Origin: Streptomyces sp. NBRC 110028
GTDB lineage: Bacteria > Actinomycetota > Actinomycetes > Streptomycetales > Streptomycetaceae
Length of the DNA: 64,000 bases
Direction of reading: 5' to 3'
NCBI RefSeq assembly: GCF_001417735.1
Contig: NZ_BBUZ01000027.1
Location: 1 to 64,000, forward strand
Shown here: positions 11,778 through 20,610 of the stretch, one piece after another
Position numbering within the stretch: position 1 is the stretch's first letter
Layout of the letters: each line of letters starts with the position of its first letter
Notes under the pieces: generated by a model
Database searches by the model: none
Seen by the model: the letters and a program-made list of their open reading frames with translations, nothing else
Told to the model about the DNA's origin: nothing
Made by a program: the position numbers and the translations under genes

Positions 11778-12713
11778 ATGCATAAACGTCGTGGAACCGT
11801 GACCCGCCGCTGGAAGGTGGCGGCGGTCGCGTCCACGGTGGCCGTGGCGATCGTGGTCCCGGTGGCGGTGGCTCAGGCCTCGCCCGAACCACCGGAGGTC
11901 AACGCCAAGGGCGCGTACCTGCTCGACACCGGCTCCGACGAGGAGCTGATGGCCAAGGACGCCGACACCAAGCGTCCGATGGCGAGCACTACGAAGATCA
12001 TGGCCGCGCTCGTGGTACTCGAGTCCGAGAACGTGGATCTCGACAAGCAGATCACCGTCAAGCAGGACTACCGTGACTACGTCACCAAGACGGAAGCCAG
12101 CACGGCGGACCTGCAGACCGGCGACAAGCTGACCGTCAACCAGCTGCTGTACGGCATGATGCTCCCGTCGGGCTGTGACGCTGCGATGGCGCTGGCCGAC
12201 ACGTTCGGCACCGGCGACACCGTGGCCGACCGTACCAAGTCGTTCGTCTCCAAGATGAACGCCAAGGCGAAGGACCTGGGCCTCACCAACACCCACTACG
12301 AATCCTTCGACGGTGTCTCGGCGAGCAGCGACAACTACTCGACGCCCCGTGACATCGCCGAGCTGACGCAGCGGGCGATGGAGAACTCCACCTTCCGGAC
12401 CGTCGTCGAGTCGGTGTCCACCAAGCAGGAGGCACCGGCGGCCAACGGCCGCACCCGGTACTACTCCTGGGACAACACCAACCGTCTCCTGGGCTCCTAC
12501 AAGGGCGCCATCGGAGTCAAGACCGGGACCACCACCCCCGCCGGTCCCTGTCTGGTGTTCGCCGCCGAGCGCGATGGCCGTACGGTCGTGGGAGTCGTCC
12601 TGAACGACGCGACGGACCGTTACCCGGACGCGCAGAAGATGCTCGACTTCGCGTACGACACCGACACCCAGGTGAAGTGGCGCAAGCTTCCCAAGGACGC
12701 TCAGCGGGACTGA
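11778..12713 (+). CDS. Secreted D-alanyl-D-alanine carboxypeptidase (peptidase S11)
   Basis: Penicillin-binding-protein-type D,D-carboxypeptidase that trims the terminal D-Ala of peptidoglycan pentapeptides outside the membrane. The N-terminus is a basic Sec signal (MHKRRGTVTRRWK, then a hydrophobic core to about residue 34). Catalytic motifs are STTK (Ser near 70), SGC in place of the usual SxN (near 131) and KTG (near 248). The length is 311 aa with no C-terminal anchor. The ATG at 11778 has GGAGGG 4 nt upstream; an in-frame ATG at 11754 has none. It is one of the intact genes in a region rich in remnants. Confidence 0.9.
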   Translation: MHKRRGTVTRRWKVAAVASTVAVAIVVPVAVAQASPEPPEVNAKGAYLLDTGSDEELMAKDADTKRPMASTTKIMAALVVLESENVDLDKQITVKQDYRDYVTKTEASTADLQTGDKLTVNQLLYGMMLPSGCDAAMALADTFGTGDTVADRTKSFVSKMNAKAKDLGLTNTHYESFDGVSASSDNYSTPRDIAELTQRAMENSTFRTVVESVSTKQEAPAANGRTRYYSWDNTNRLLGSYKGAIGVKTGTTTPAGPCLVFAAERDGRTVVGVVLNDATDRYPDAQKMLDFAYDTDTQVKWRKLPKDAQRD

Positions 12714-12741
12714 CCCGTGGAGCCCCTTCGGGGTGAGAGCG

Positions 12742-12779
12742 CGGTGCCCCGGCCGGAGACGATCCCGGCCGGGGCACCG
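12742..12779. terminator. Bidirectional hairpin terminator
   Basis: Perfect 15-bp arms, CGGTGCCCCGGCCGG (12742-12756) and CCGGCCGGGGCACCG (12765-12779), with an 8-nt loop and TGTTTTC just beyond. It lies between the convergent carboxypeptidase gene and the deleted MFS gene. Confidence 0.8.
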
Positions 12780-12796
12780 GTGTTTTCGGGCAGGCG

Positions 12797-13240
12797 CTAC
12801 GACGACGTCGTGGCCGCGTCCTTCCGGGACGCGTCCGGCGCCGCCGCCTCGCCGTCCCGCTCCTCCGGCAGTTTCAGCAGCAGCGTCAGCACGAAGGCCA
12901 CCAGGTACAGGGCGAGGAAGACGAGCGTGACGCCACCCGCGCCGACCAGGGGGAAGAAGAGGCTGGCGAGCGCCGGGCCGACGAAGGCGGCGTCGAAGAC
13001 GGCCCAGGTCACCAGGCCCGTCCACATCACCCGGCGCGGCCCCCACACCTGGCAGAGCGCGCCGGAGAACCAGGACGCCAGCATGACGGCGATGCCGTAC
13101 ACCGTGATGACATACCCGGCCCGTACGTCCGTCGCGGCGCCGTGGTCGGCCATGTACGGGGCGATGAAGCCGGATTCGACACCATCGCCGATCATGAACA
13201 GGAGCACGCCCACGTAGCCCAGGACCAAGGCTTTCGGCAT
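12797..13240 (-). pseudogene. Sugar-alcohol-type MFS transporter with large in-frame internal deletion
   Basis: 147-residue frame joining the two ends of an MFS permease. Residues 1-85 are the family start (MPKALVLGYVGVLLFMIGDG, TM1-TM3 with WGPRRVM). From about residue 86 the sequence becomes the last helices and tail (FFPLVGAGGVTLVFLALYL, then KLPEE). The middle eight or so helices of a protein normally about 430 aa are missing, yet frame, start and stop are kept. The ATG at 13240 has GGAGG 5 nt upstream. The best match I know is the polyol/CsbX-like permease group. It cannot transport as it stands. It follows a DeoR-type regulator on the same strand. Confidence 0.7.
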
Positions 13241-13354
13241 CGCTGCCTCCACTTCGAGGTGTGCCTGCGGTGTGACGGAGTACGACCGCAGATACTCAAA
13301 CGCGCCGAGAGAAATATCAATAGTCTTGGTAAAGCTAACGAGGTCGGATGTTAA

Positions 13355-14140
13355 CTATTCCGCGTCGACCACCCGCACATCCGTCTGCTCCCGCATCTCC
13401 CGCAGCAGTTCCTCGTCCACCGGGCCGGTCAGCAGCACATGGTCGAAGGAGTCCACGCTCTCCAGCCGGTGCAGCGCCCGGCGGCCCACCTTGCTGTGGT
13501 CCATGAGCAGCACGCTCGTCGCGCCCGCCTGCCGGGCCGCCCGCTTGATGCTGACGATCTCCTGCTCCTGATGGAACGTCATGTCCGCGGTCATCCCGGA
13601 GGTGGACAGCACGGTCAGGTCGACGGAGACGCCGCTGATCATGTCGATCGCCGGCAGCCCGATCCACGAGTCGTGGGTGCGCGAGTACTCGCCGCCCACG
13701 CAGATCAGCCGGATGCCCTCGACGCCCCGCAGCTCCTCCGTGATCAGCCGGTAGTTCGTCACCACGGTCAGCGGCCCGACCTCGGGCAACAGCCGCGCCA
13801 GGGCCAGCGCCGAGGTCGAGTCGTCCAGCATCACCGACATCCCCGGCGCCACGAACGCCAGCGCGGCACGGGCCAGCGCCCGCTTCTCCTCGGTGTGCGC
13901 GTGCAGCCGGAAGTCCGAACTGGACTCGAAGACCATCGAGGGCTGCGCGGAGACCCCGCCGTGGTACTTGCGCAGGATGCCGCGGTCCGCCAGTTCGGCG
14001 ATGTCCCGGTGGACCGTCATCAGGCTGACGCCGGTCAGCTCGGCCAGCTCGGCCACGGTGGCGTCCCCCCGGGCCAGGACGTGGTCGACGATCAGTTGGT
14101 GTCGCTGCTGCCGCGCACCGCGCGAAGACGGGAGAGTCAT
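13355..14140 (-). CDS. DeoR-family transcriptional regulator
   Basis: Repressor of the DeoR/GlpR type, 261 aa. The N-terminal winged helix-turn-helix (ATVAELAELTGVSLMTVHRD, about residues 25-45) is followed by the DeoRC sensor domain, which binds phosphorylated sugars (CVGGEYSRTHDSWIG, then KVGRRALHRLESVD). The ATG at 14140 with GGATGGAG upstream fits the family better than an upstream in-frame start. It is divergent from the HAD/dehydrogenase/kinase operon and upstream of the deleted transporter, so it probably controlled both. CAACTCACAGTGTTG at 14182-14196 in the shared region is a possible operator. Confidence 0.88.
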   Translation of the reverse strand: MTLPSSRGARQQRHQLIVDHVLARGDATVAELAELTGVSLMTVHRDIAELADRGILRKYHGGVSAQPSMVFESSSDFRLHAHTEEKRALARAALAFVAPGMSVMLDDSTSALALARLLPEVGPLTVVTNYRLITEELRGVEGIRLICVGGEYSRTHDSWIGLPAIDMISGVSVDLTVLSTSGMTADMTFHQEQEIVSIKRAARQAGATSVLLMDHSKVGRRALHRLESVDSFDHVLLTGPVDEELLREMREQTDVRVVDAE

Positions 14141-14247
14141 GGCTCCATCCTGCCGTGCCAATTTCTCACATGTAACCGGTGACAACTCACAGTGTTGCTA
14201 TTAATTTCGCTGGGACGGAATCACCAGCCAGCAGATCAGGGGTACGC

Positions 14248-14916
14248 ATGGCCGACGCAGTGGTCTTCGACATGGACGGCGTACTGGTGGAGAGCGAGCA
14301 TCTGTGGGAGGAGCTGTGGACCGCGTACGCCGCCGCGCACAGCCGTTCCTGGGGCCCGGAACAGATCCGTGAGGTGCAGGGGATGAGCGCCCCCGAGTGG
14401 GCCGCGTACCTCACCCGGTTCTGCGGGGCGGGCGGCTCCGCCGAGGACACCGAGCGGACCGTCGTCGACGGCATGGTCCGGGCACTGGCCGACGGGCGCA
14501 TCGAGCTGCTGCCCGGCGCCCGCGAGATGATCACCGCCACCGCCGAGCGCGGACCCGTCGCGCTCGCCTCCTCCGCGCCGCGCCGCGTCGTCGACGCCGT
14601 CCTCGTCCACCACGGCGTCGACCACCACTTCAAGGCGACCGTCTCCAGTGCGGAAGTGGAGCGCGGCAAGCCCAGCCCGGATGTCTATCTCGCCGCCGCG
14701 AGTGCCCTCGGCGTGGCCCCGGAGCGCTGTCTGGCGGTCGAGGACTCCAGCAACGGACTGCGCGCCGCCGCGGCCGCCGGGATGACGGTCGTGGCCATCC
14801 CCAATCCGCAGTACCCACCCGCCGAGGACGCCCTCGCGGCCGCCGCCTTCCGTTCCCCGGACCACGGCGCCGTGACCGACTTCCTGCTGGGGCGGCTCGA
14901 CGCCCGAGGGGAGTGA
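14248..14916 (+). CDS. HAD-superfamily phosphatase / phosphoglucomutase-like
   Basis: Haloacid-dehalogenase-superfamily hydrolase of the beta-phosphoglucomutase/sugar-phosphatase group, 222 aa. The nucleophile motif DMDGVL is near residue 9, motif II is ASSAPRR near 109, motif III is the lysine in KPSPDVYLAA near 140, and motif IV is VEDSSNGLRAA near 166. A helical cap lies between motifs I and II. First gene of a three-gene operon with a dehydrogenase (5-bp gap) and a sugar kinase. A role in metabolising a phosphorylated sugar or sugar alcohol is inferred from context; the exact substrate is unknown. Confidence 0.85.
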   Translation: MADAVVFDMDGVLVESEHLWEELWTAYAAAHSRSWGPEQIREVQGMSAPEWAAYLTRFCGAGGSAEDTERTVVDGMVRALADGRIELLPGAREMITATAERGPVALASSAPRRVVDAVLVHHGVDHHFKATVSSAEVERGKPSPDVYLAAASALGVAPERCLAVEDSSNGLRAAAAAGMTVVAIPNPQYPPAEDALAAAAFRSPDHGAVTDFLLGRLDARGE

Positions 14917-14921
14917 CCGAC

Positions 14922-15992
14922 ATGACCACGGTCCTGGTAGCCGGCGACGACTTCATCGCGCCCGAACTCTTCTCCACCGCCCTCGCCGACGCCCTGCCCT
15001 CCGCGGGGCTGACCTTCCGCACCCTGCGCACCCGCTGGCCGAACGAGCCCTTCGGCCCGGTCGGGGCCGACGAGCGGGGCAACGGCGGCGTCAAGGAGGC
15101 CAGCGGCACCGAGGAACAGGTGCTGGAGGCCCTCGGTGACGCGAGCGTCGCCCTCACCCAGATGGCCCCCTTCACCGCCCGGGTCATCCGCGAGGCACCG
15201 CGGCTGAGGTTCATCGGCGTGGCCCGCGGCGGCCCGGTCAACGTGGACGTGGCCGCCGCCACCGCCGCCGGGATCCCCGTCACGTTCACCCCCGGGCGCA
15301 ACGCCGCCGCGGCCGCCGAGTTCGCCGTCGGCCTGATCCTCGCCGCCCTGCGCCGCATCACCTTCGCCGACGCCGCCCTCAAGGAGGGCGTGTGGCGCGG
15401 CGACTACTACGCCTACGAGAACGCCGGGCTCGAACTCGACGGCGCCACCGTCGGCCTCGTCGGATACGGCGCCATCGGCGCGATCGTCGCCCGCGTGCTG
15501 CGCGCCTTCGGCGCCCACGTCCTCGTGTCCGACCCGTACGCGGACCCGGACCGGACGAAGGCCGACGGCGTCGAACTCACCGCCCTGGAGGACCTGTTGC
15601 GGCGCAGCTCGGTGGTGAGCCTGCACGCCCGGGTCACCCCCGAGACACGGCATCTGCTCAACGCCGGCAACCTCGCCCTGCTGCCCGAGGGCGCCGTTCT
15701 CGTCAACTCCGCCCGCGGCGACCTGCTCGACTACGCCCCGCTGCCCGGGCTGCTGGAGTCCGGCCGGCTCGGCGCGCTCGCCCTCGACGTCTACGACGTC
15801 GAACCGCCCCCGGCCGACTGGCCGCTGCACCACGCCCCCAACGTCATCACCACGCCCCATCTTGCGGGCGCCACCCGGCAGACCGCCGACCGGGCCGCCG
15901 CGATCACCGCAGCCGAGGCCGCCCGCTTCCTGCGCGGCGAACCACCGCGGCACATCGCCAACCCGGAGGTGCTGACCGGAGGCCGATCATGA
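14922..15992 (+). CDS. D-isomer-specific 2-hydroxyacid dehydrogenase family protein
   Basis: NAD-dependent oxidoreductase of the phosphoglycerate dehydrogenase family, 356 aa. The nucleotide-binding fold shows GLVGYGAIG near residue 180. The catalytic Arg is in NSARGDLLD (near 262), Glu in YDVEPP (near 292) and His in TPHLAGAT (near 310). There is no C-terminal ACT domain. The ATG at 14922 follows GAGGGGAG. It overlaps the next gene by ATGA, so translation is probably coupled. Such dehydrogenases occur in sugar-alcohol operons with DeoR regulators and FGGY kinases; the substrate here cannot be read from sequence. Confidence 0.9.
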   Translation: MTTVLVAGDDFIAPELFSTALADALPSAGLTFRTLRTRWPNEPFGPVGADERGNGGVKEASGTEEQVLEALGDASVALTQMAPFTARVIREAPRLRFIGVARGGPVNVDVAAATAAGIPVTFTPGRNAAAAAEFAVGLILAALRRITFADAALKEGVWRGDYYAYENAGLELDGATVGLVGYGAIGAIVARVLRAFGAHVLVSDPYADPDRTKADGVELTALEDLLRRSSVVSLHARVTPETRHLLNAGNLALLPEGAVLVNSARGDLLDYAPLPGLLESGRLGALALDVYDVEPPPADWPLHHAPNVITTPHLAGATRQTADRAAAITAAEAARFLRGEPPRHIANPEVLTGGRS

Positions 15993-16720
15993 TCGTCGGA
16001 GTGGACATCGGTACGTCGGTCACCAAGGCCCAGCTGATATCCCGCGACGGCCGCACCACCCCCGCCCACGAGGCCCGCAGCACCGTCTACACCCTCCCCG
16101 GACAGCGCGTCGAACAGGACCTGGACGATGTCGTGGGCACCGTGGAGACCGTCGTACGGGCCGCCCTCGCCGACGCCGCGGACCTGGACGGCGAACCGGT
16201 CGAGGCCCTGGCCCTCACCGGACAGGGCGACGGGCTGTGGCTGCGCGACGCCACCGGCGCCCCCGTCGGCCGCGCGCTGTCCTGGATGGACGGCCGGGCC
16301 GCGGACCGGCTCGACAAGTGGACCGCCGACGGCACCCTGCGCGCCCTGCACCGGCGCACCGGCGTCGGCCTGTTCCCCGGCTCCGCCGCCCCCCTGCTGG
16401 CCCACCTCGCCGAGCACGAGCCGGAGCGGCTGGCGGCGGCCCACGTCGCCGGGTACTGCGTGGACGCCGTCGTGCAGCGGCTGACCGGCGCCGTGACCGT
16501 CGACGCCTCCGACGCCTCGCAGCCGTTCCTCGACGTCGCCACCCGCCGTTACGACGAGACCGCCCTCGACCTGTGCGGACTGACCGACCACCGCGGGCTG
16601 CTGCCGGACCCGGCGCCGCCCGGCGCCCGCGCGCTCACCGACGACTGGCTCGCGCAGCGGTTCGACGAGACCTCCCCCTCGGCGGAGAAGGTCGCCGCCA
16701 TTCGCGGTTACGAGAACTGA
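15989..16720 (+). pseudogene. FGGY sugar kinase N-terminal half joined in frame to an isomerase-like tail
   Basis: Residues 1 to about 212 are the N-terminal domain of an FGGY carbohydrate kinase (IVGVDIGTSVTKAQLI, ALTGQGDGLWL, LSWMDGRA, GSAAPLLAHLAEHEPERL, LCGLTDHRGLLP). The ATP-binding C-terminal domain of ~280 residues is missing. The last ~30 residues (LTDDWLAQRFDETSPSAEKV, then a short end) are not kinase-like and resemble the C-terminal helix of RpiB/LacAB-type sugar-phosphate isomerases. An in-frame deletion from mid-kinase into a downstream isomerase gene, with the fusion point near 16620-16635, would explain this. Kinase activity is unlikely. The ATG overlaps the preceding stop (ATGA). 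Confidence 0.65.
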
Positions 16721-17240
16721 TGCGTGCCCAGGGGGTGACCGACGGCACAGAGCGCGGCGCCCGCCAGGCGCGCGGCCACTGCTCCACCGTGCCTTTCGCG
16801 CCGCCGTCGCCACGCTGTGGCTCACTCCACAGCCCGGCCGGTGACCTGCCGTTCCGGATGGTTGCCGGGGGAACGTATCCTCGAAGGCATGTCCGCACCC
16901 GCCCGTCTGCTGTGTCTCGCGCTGTTCGCGAACTCGGCTTGGTGCGTCGACGACGGCCTCTGTCGCCGCTGAGCCGGAACCGGCCGGTCCCCGGCGCGCC
17001 GCCGCGCCCCGGCCGGAGGCGCCCGCCGAGCCGCCGGTGCGCCGGGTGCCGCTCGCCGTGTCCGGGACCTCCGCCTGGCGGCAGTCGGTGGCCGTCGGCA
17101 ACGGCACCGGGCTGCGCGCCCACACCCTGCTGCTCGGCACCACGGCCACCCTGTTCGCCCTGCTCATCGGCACGGGCACCGGGCTGCCCGGGTCCGTTCC
17201 GGCGCCCTCGGCCGGACCGCTCGGCCTGGGACTGCTGATC
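16721..17240. other. Region without a confident gene; possible membrane-protein remnant
   Basis: About 520 bp. One frame (16941-17240) reads a Pro/Ala-rich linker and then RRVPLAVSGTSAWRQSVAV and a hydrophobic run (TLLLGTTATLFALLIGTG), like the end of a membrane or surface protein. It has no convincing start and runs directly into transposase sequence, so it is probably truncated. A 27-residue frame at 16889 (MSAPARLLCLALFANSAWCV) lacks support. I do not recognise a family. Confidence 0.3.
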
Positions 17241-18302
17241 GGCTCGTTCGGTCGGGCTGCCGCCGGACCTGTTCGCCGAGGCTCTTCAAGCTCGCCGAGG
17301 CGTCGATCGGCGAGCCCGAGGGCACGGTCCGCGAGGTCGTCTACCCGGCGGTGTACGGCGGTGAGCAGACGCTGCGGGAGCTGGTGCACGAGTTCAAGAC
17401 CCGCGGCCCGGTCTACCGGCGCACGGTGCAGACGACGCTGAAGGCGTCATACGCCAACCACTACCGGCGCGGGCTGATCAAGCTGCTGGACGTGCTGGAG
17501 TTCCGCTCGTCCCACCACACCCACCGGCCGGTGACCGAGGCCCTGGCGCTGGTGGCCCGGTACGCGGCGGCGGGCAACACCACGTACTACCCGCTGGGCG
17601 AGACCGTGCCCGTGCACAAGGCGATGGCGGGGACTGGGCCGAGGTCGTCCACCGCACCGACAAGCGGGGCCGGCGCCGGGTGGTGCGTATGGTCTACGAG
17701 GTCCTCCACTTCCAGGCCCTGCGCGACCAGCTCAAGTGCCAGGAGATCTGGGGCGTCGGCGCCGACAAGTGGCGCAACCCGGACGAGGACCTGCCCCAGG
17801 ACTTCGCCGAGCGCCGCACGGCGAACTGCCGCGAGCTACGCAAACCGCTGGACGCTGCCGACTTCGTCGACGAGCTGCGCGAGCAGATGACCACCGAACT
17901 GACGCTGCTGAACGACCGGATGCCGCGCTTGAGCCGGCTGGACATCGCCGAGCGAAAGTCCGGGGCGATCCGGCTGACCCCGGCCGAGGCCCAGCCCGAG
18001 CCGAAAAACTTGCGCCGGACCAAGGCCGGGGTACAGCGCCGGTGGGGCGTCGGCCCCTCATCGACATGCTGAAAGAAGCCGTCCTGCGCACGGCTGCCTG
18101 GACGCGGTCACCTCGGTCTCCGACGGCGGCTCCCTCTCGGCAGAGGTCCTGGCCGAGCGCCTGCTCCTGGTCATCGAACCCGAATGGACAGGCCTCCTCC
18201 CCCTACCGACCGGCGCGGCCTGACGCCGCTGTTCTGGTCCCACATCCGCCCGTACGGGGAGGTCAACCTCGGCATGGGCGCTCGCCTCGACCTCGCTGCG
18301 GT
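17241..18302 (+). pseudogene. Decayed Tn3-family transposase
   Basis: Recognisable Tn3 TnpA sequence in broken frames: REVVYPAVYGGEQTLRELVH, YANHYRRGLIKLLDVLEFRS, then after a frameshift near 17631 VVRMVYEVLHFQALRDQLKC, IWGVGADKWRNPDEDLP and DIAERKSGAIRLTP. Further single-base losses near 18055 and 18090 are needed to read LIDMLKEAVLRT and SLSAEVLAERLLLVI. From about 18200 another frame reads the family's C-terminus (RRGLTPLFWSHIRPYGEVNL), so the catalytic core is deleted. The N-terminal third is also absent. No terminal inverted repeats or resolvase were identified. Confidence 0.8.
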
Positions 18303-18531
18303 CACCGTTCCGGGCCCCCGGCCCGGACAGGCAGAGAACGGAGAAGTCCCTTCAATGTGTTCAGAGAGTCGATGATCATGATCGGATGCCGATTGGAGGA
18401 GGAGGCCTTCAACCGGTGAACCCACCGAATCATCTGGTGAAGAGAGGCTCTCAGTGGTGCGAGTCTGGTGCTAACACTGGCCGACTCAGATCGTGTCGCG
18501 TCACCCGAGCAGAGAATGTGAGCATCTATCA
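18303..18531. other. Intergenic, no gene seen
   Basis: About 230 bp between the transposase remnant and a secreted-protein gene. It is less GC-rich than its surroundings and probably holds the downstream promoter, but no clear -35/-10 pair or repeat was found. Confidence 0.4.
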
Positions 18532-19455
18532 GTGAAACTCCCCATATCGCAGCGCGTGGCCTGCCTTTCCGCGACCACCGTCGCACTGGCCGCCCTCGCC
18601 ACGGCCCCGGCCCATGCTGACGGCTCGTGGCAGAAGGTCGGCAGCGACGCCCGCACTGGCGTCAGCGGCCTCGCCTACGAGGGCCGCACCGAAGACGGGA
18701 CCGCGGTTCGCGCGCTGGTCGTGCACGACAACAAGCTGGCCGGGCAGCAGCGCCTGTCCCGGATCACCCACCGGGAAGGCTCCGACGATGTCTCCCTGCT
18801 CACCTGGGACGGAGCCGAGCCCGTCGACCTGGAGGCGATCGAAGCCGTCCCCGGGGCACGGGGAGAGTTCATGGCGCTCGCCAGCCGGGGCATCGTCTAC
18901 CACCTGAAGGTCACTGGGTCCACGGCGACGGTCATCGACTATTCCCCCCTGCCGAGGATCGGCGCGGGCGACAACTTCGAGAGCTTCGCGCTCGTCTCGC
19001 AGAACGGCAAGCTCGCCGCTCTGTGGGCGGACCGAGGCGCGGGCGCGGCTCGTCCCTCCGCCGTCTACGCGGCGCCCATGACTTTCACCCCGTGGGGCCA
19101 GCCGGAGTTCGGCGCCGTGACGCGCAAGTCCTACCAGGCGGCGTACCCCACCGACGGGGCCACCCGCCACATCTCCGACATCTCGGTGACCGAGTCCGGC
19201 AAGGTCACCGTGAGCTCGGCGGCGGACGCTGGTGACGATGGGCCGTTCGACTCCGCGGTGAGCCAGGCGGGCACCGTGACCGTGACGGCCACCGGGAAGG
19301 TGCGGCTCGTTCTCGCGGCAACTCCGATCGTGATCGGGAAGTTCCCGCAGCACAAGGTCGAGGGCGTCGAGTGCCTGCCCGGCTCCTCCGAGGCGCTGCT
19401 CGGCACCGACGACGAGAACCTCGGCGGGTACCTGCGGACCGCCTCCCTCTGCTGA
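18532..19455 (+). CDS. Secreted protein of unknown function
   Basis: 307-residue exported protein. The N-terminus is a typical Sec signal (VKLPISQRVACLSATTVALA, cleavage expected after THAHA-like ...APAHA near residue 31). The mature part is rich in beta-strand and has repeated short strands (GTAVRALVVHDNKLAGQQRL, then SLLTWDGAEPVDLEAIEAVP), suggesting a beta-propeller-like fold, and a single Cys-containing end (TASLC). I do not recognise a catalytic motif and the family is unassigned. The GTG at 18532 is chosen because it places the signal peptide at the N-terminus; an in-frame GTG at 18493 would add an acidic leader. A terminator hairpin follows. Confidence 0.75.
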   Translation: MKLPISQRVACLSATTVALAALATAPAHADGSWQKVGSDARTGVSGLAYEGRTEDGTAVRALVVHDNKLAGQQRLSRITHREGSDDVSLLTWDGAEPVDLEAIEAVPGARGEFMALASRGIVYHLKVTGSTATVIDYSPLPRIGAGDNFESFALVSQNGKLAALWADRGAGAARPSAVYAAPMTFTPWGQPEFGAVTRKSYQAAYPTDGATRHISDISVTESGKVTVSSAADAGDDGPFDSAVSQAGTVTVTATGKVRLVLAATPIVIGKFPQHKVEGVECLPGSSEALLGTDDENLGGYLRTASLC

Positions 19456-19473
19456 GTTTGTGATCCTCATATC

Positions 19474-19505
19474 CTTCCCGCCTGCCGCATAGGCCAGGCG
19501 GGAAG
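19474..19505. terminator. Hairpin terminator
   Basis: Arms CTTCCCGCCTG (19474-19484) and CAGGCGGGAAG (19495-19505), extended by imperfect inner pairs, start 18 bp after the secreted-protein stop codon. The remaining ~200 bp before the next gene hold nothing recognisable. Confidence 0.7.
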
Positions 19506-19702
19506 CTCGATCCTGGCTGCCCGGATCGGTACGCCAGGCCCTCCCCGCGTAATCGACTTCCGCACGGGCCTCGGAGGCGTGGGGGCGGGGCGTGCGGTCC
19601 GTCATCGTGGTTTCTCACCCGTCGTCGAAGGAGGAAAGCCGGAGGAGCGGCCCGGGCCACCGCTGCCTGGAGGAATGCGTAGCGGCGGCCCGGGGAGAGG
19701 GG

Positions 19703-20401
19703 TCAGCCCGCTGCCAGCGCGGTGTTGATCGCGTCGGCCATCGGGGTGCTGGAAGCCGGGTTCTGGCCGGTGAAGAGATTGGCGTCCTGGATGGTGAACG
19801 CCTGGTAGGCGTCGCCCTGCTCGTGCCGGGCGCCCATCTCGCGCAGACGGCTCGCCAGCAGCCATGGAGCGTTGTCGGCGGTGCCGAACTTGCGCTCCTC
19901 CTCATCGGTGAACGCGGCCATCCGCCGGCCGGAGAAGATCCACTTGCCCTGCTCGTCGACCGCGGACAGCAACGCGGCCGGACCGTGGCAGACCGCACCG
20001 ATGATCTTGCCGGCGCGATCGGCCTCGACCAGCAGCCGGCCCAGGTTCGCGTCCTGGAAGAGGTCGACCACGGGGCCGTGCCCGCCCGGCAGCACCACGG
20101 CGTCGTAATCGGCGGCCGAGACCTCCTCCAGCTTCAGCAGCGGCCCGAAGTCGCTGAGCGCCTTCTGGGCGTGGGCCACGTGCCGGGCACAGTCCGCACC
20201 GGCGATCGCCGGGTCGGCGCTGTGCTTGTCCAGCGGCTGCAGCACACCCCCGGGGGAGGCGAAGTCGACGGTGTGGCCGGCGCCGACGAACGCCTCGTGC
20301 GGCGCAGCCAGCTCCTCCGCCCAGTAGCCCGTGGGGTACTGCGAGCCGTCGGTGCGCTCCCACACGGCGGCTGCGGACATGACGATCAGAATGCGGCTCA
20401 T
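19703..20401 (-). CDS. Hsp31-like DJ-1/PfpI family protein
   Basis: Class I glutamine-amidotransferase-like protein of the Hsp31/DJ-1 group, 232 aa, the family's usual size. The nucleophile elbow is GAVCHGPAALL (Cys near 135), preceded by VVLPGGHGPVVDL and followed by FSGRRMAAFTDEEE and TGQNPASS. Relatives act as glutathione-independent glyoxalases (methylglyoxal to lactate) or as stress chaperones/deglycases. It is cytosolic, with no signal peptide. The ATG at 20401 has GAGGAAG upstream. It is divergent from an XRE-MmyB regulator across a ~210-bp shared region, which suggests control by that regulator. Confidence 0.9.
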   Translation of the reverse strand: MSRILIVMSAAAVWERTDGSQYPTGYWAEELAAPHEAFVGAGHTVDFASPGGVLQPLDKHSADPAIAGADCARHVAHAQKALSDFGPLLKLEEVSAADYDAVVLPGGHGPVVDLFQDANLGRLLVEADRAGKIIGAVCHGPAALLSAVDEQGKWIFSGRRMAAFTDEEERKFGTADNAPWLLASRLREMGARHEQGDAYQAFTIQDANLFTGQNPASSTPMADAINTALAAG

Positions 20402-20610
20402 GACTTCTTCCTCAGCTTCTCGCAACCAGCCGGTCACCTGCGGGACCGGCGCTGTCGGATCGGCTGATCCGGCAGCGCCTCCACTGTCCCCCGCCCCGGA
20501 CGCCTGAACGCGGCCATCACCGGCCCTGAGCTGCCTCGGTCCGCACTGCCTAGGACGGACAGTCCTCGTCAAGGCGGCCGTGACCGCGGCGAATCGGCCA
20601 CACTGAGCCC
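20402..20610. promoter_or_regulatory. Divergent promoter region, Hsp31-like / XRE regulator
   Basis: Shared upstream region of two divergent genes. AGGACGGACAGTCCT near 20551-20565 is an imperfect palindrome (GGAC/GTCC arms) and a reasonable operator candidate for the adjacent XRE protein. No unambiguous -35/-10 hexamers were found. Confidence 0.4.
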
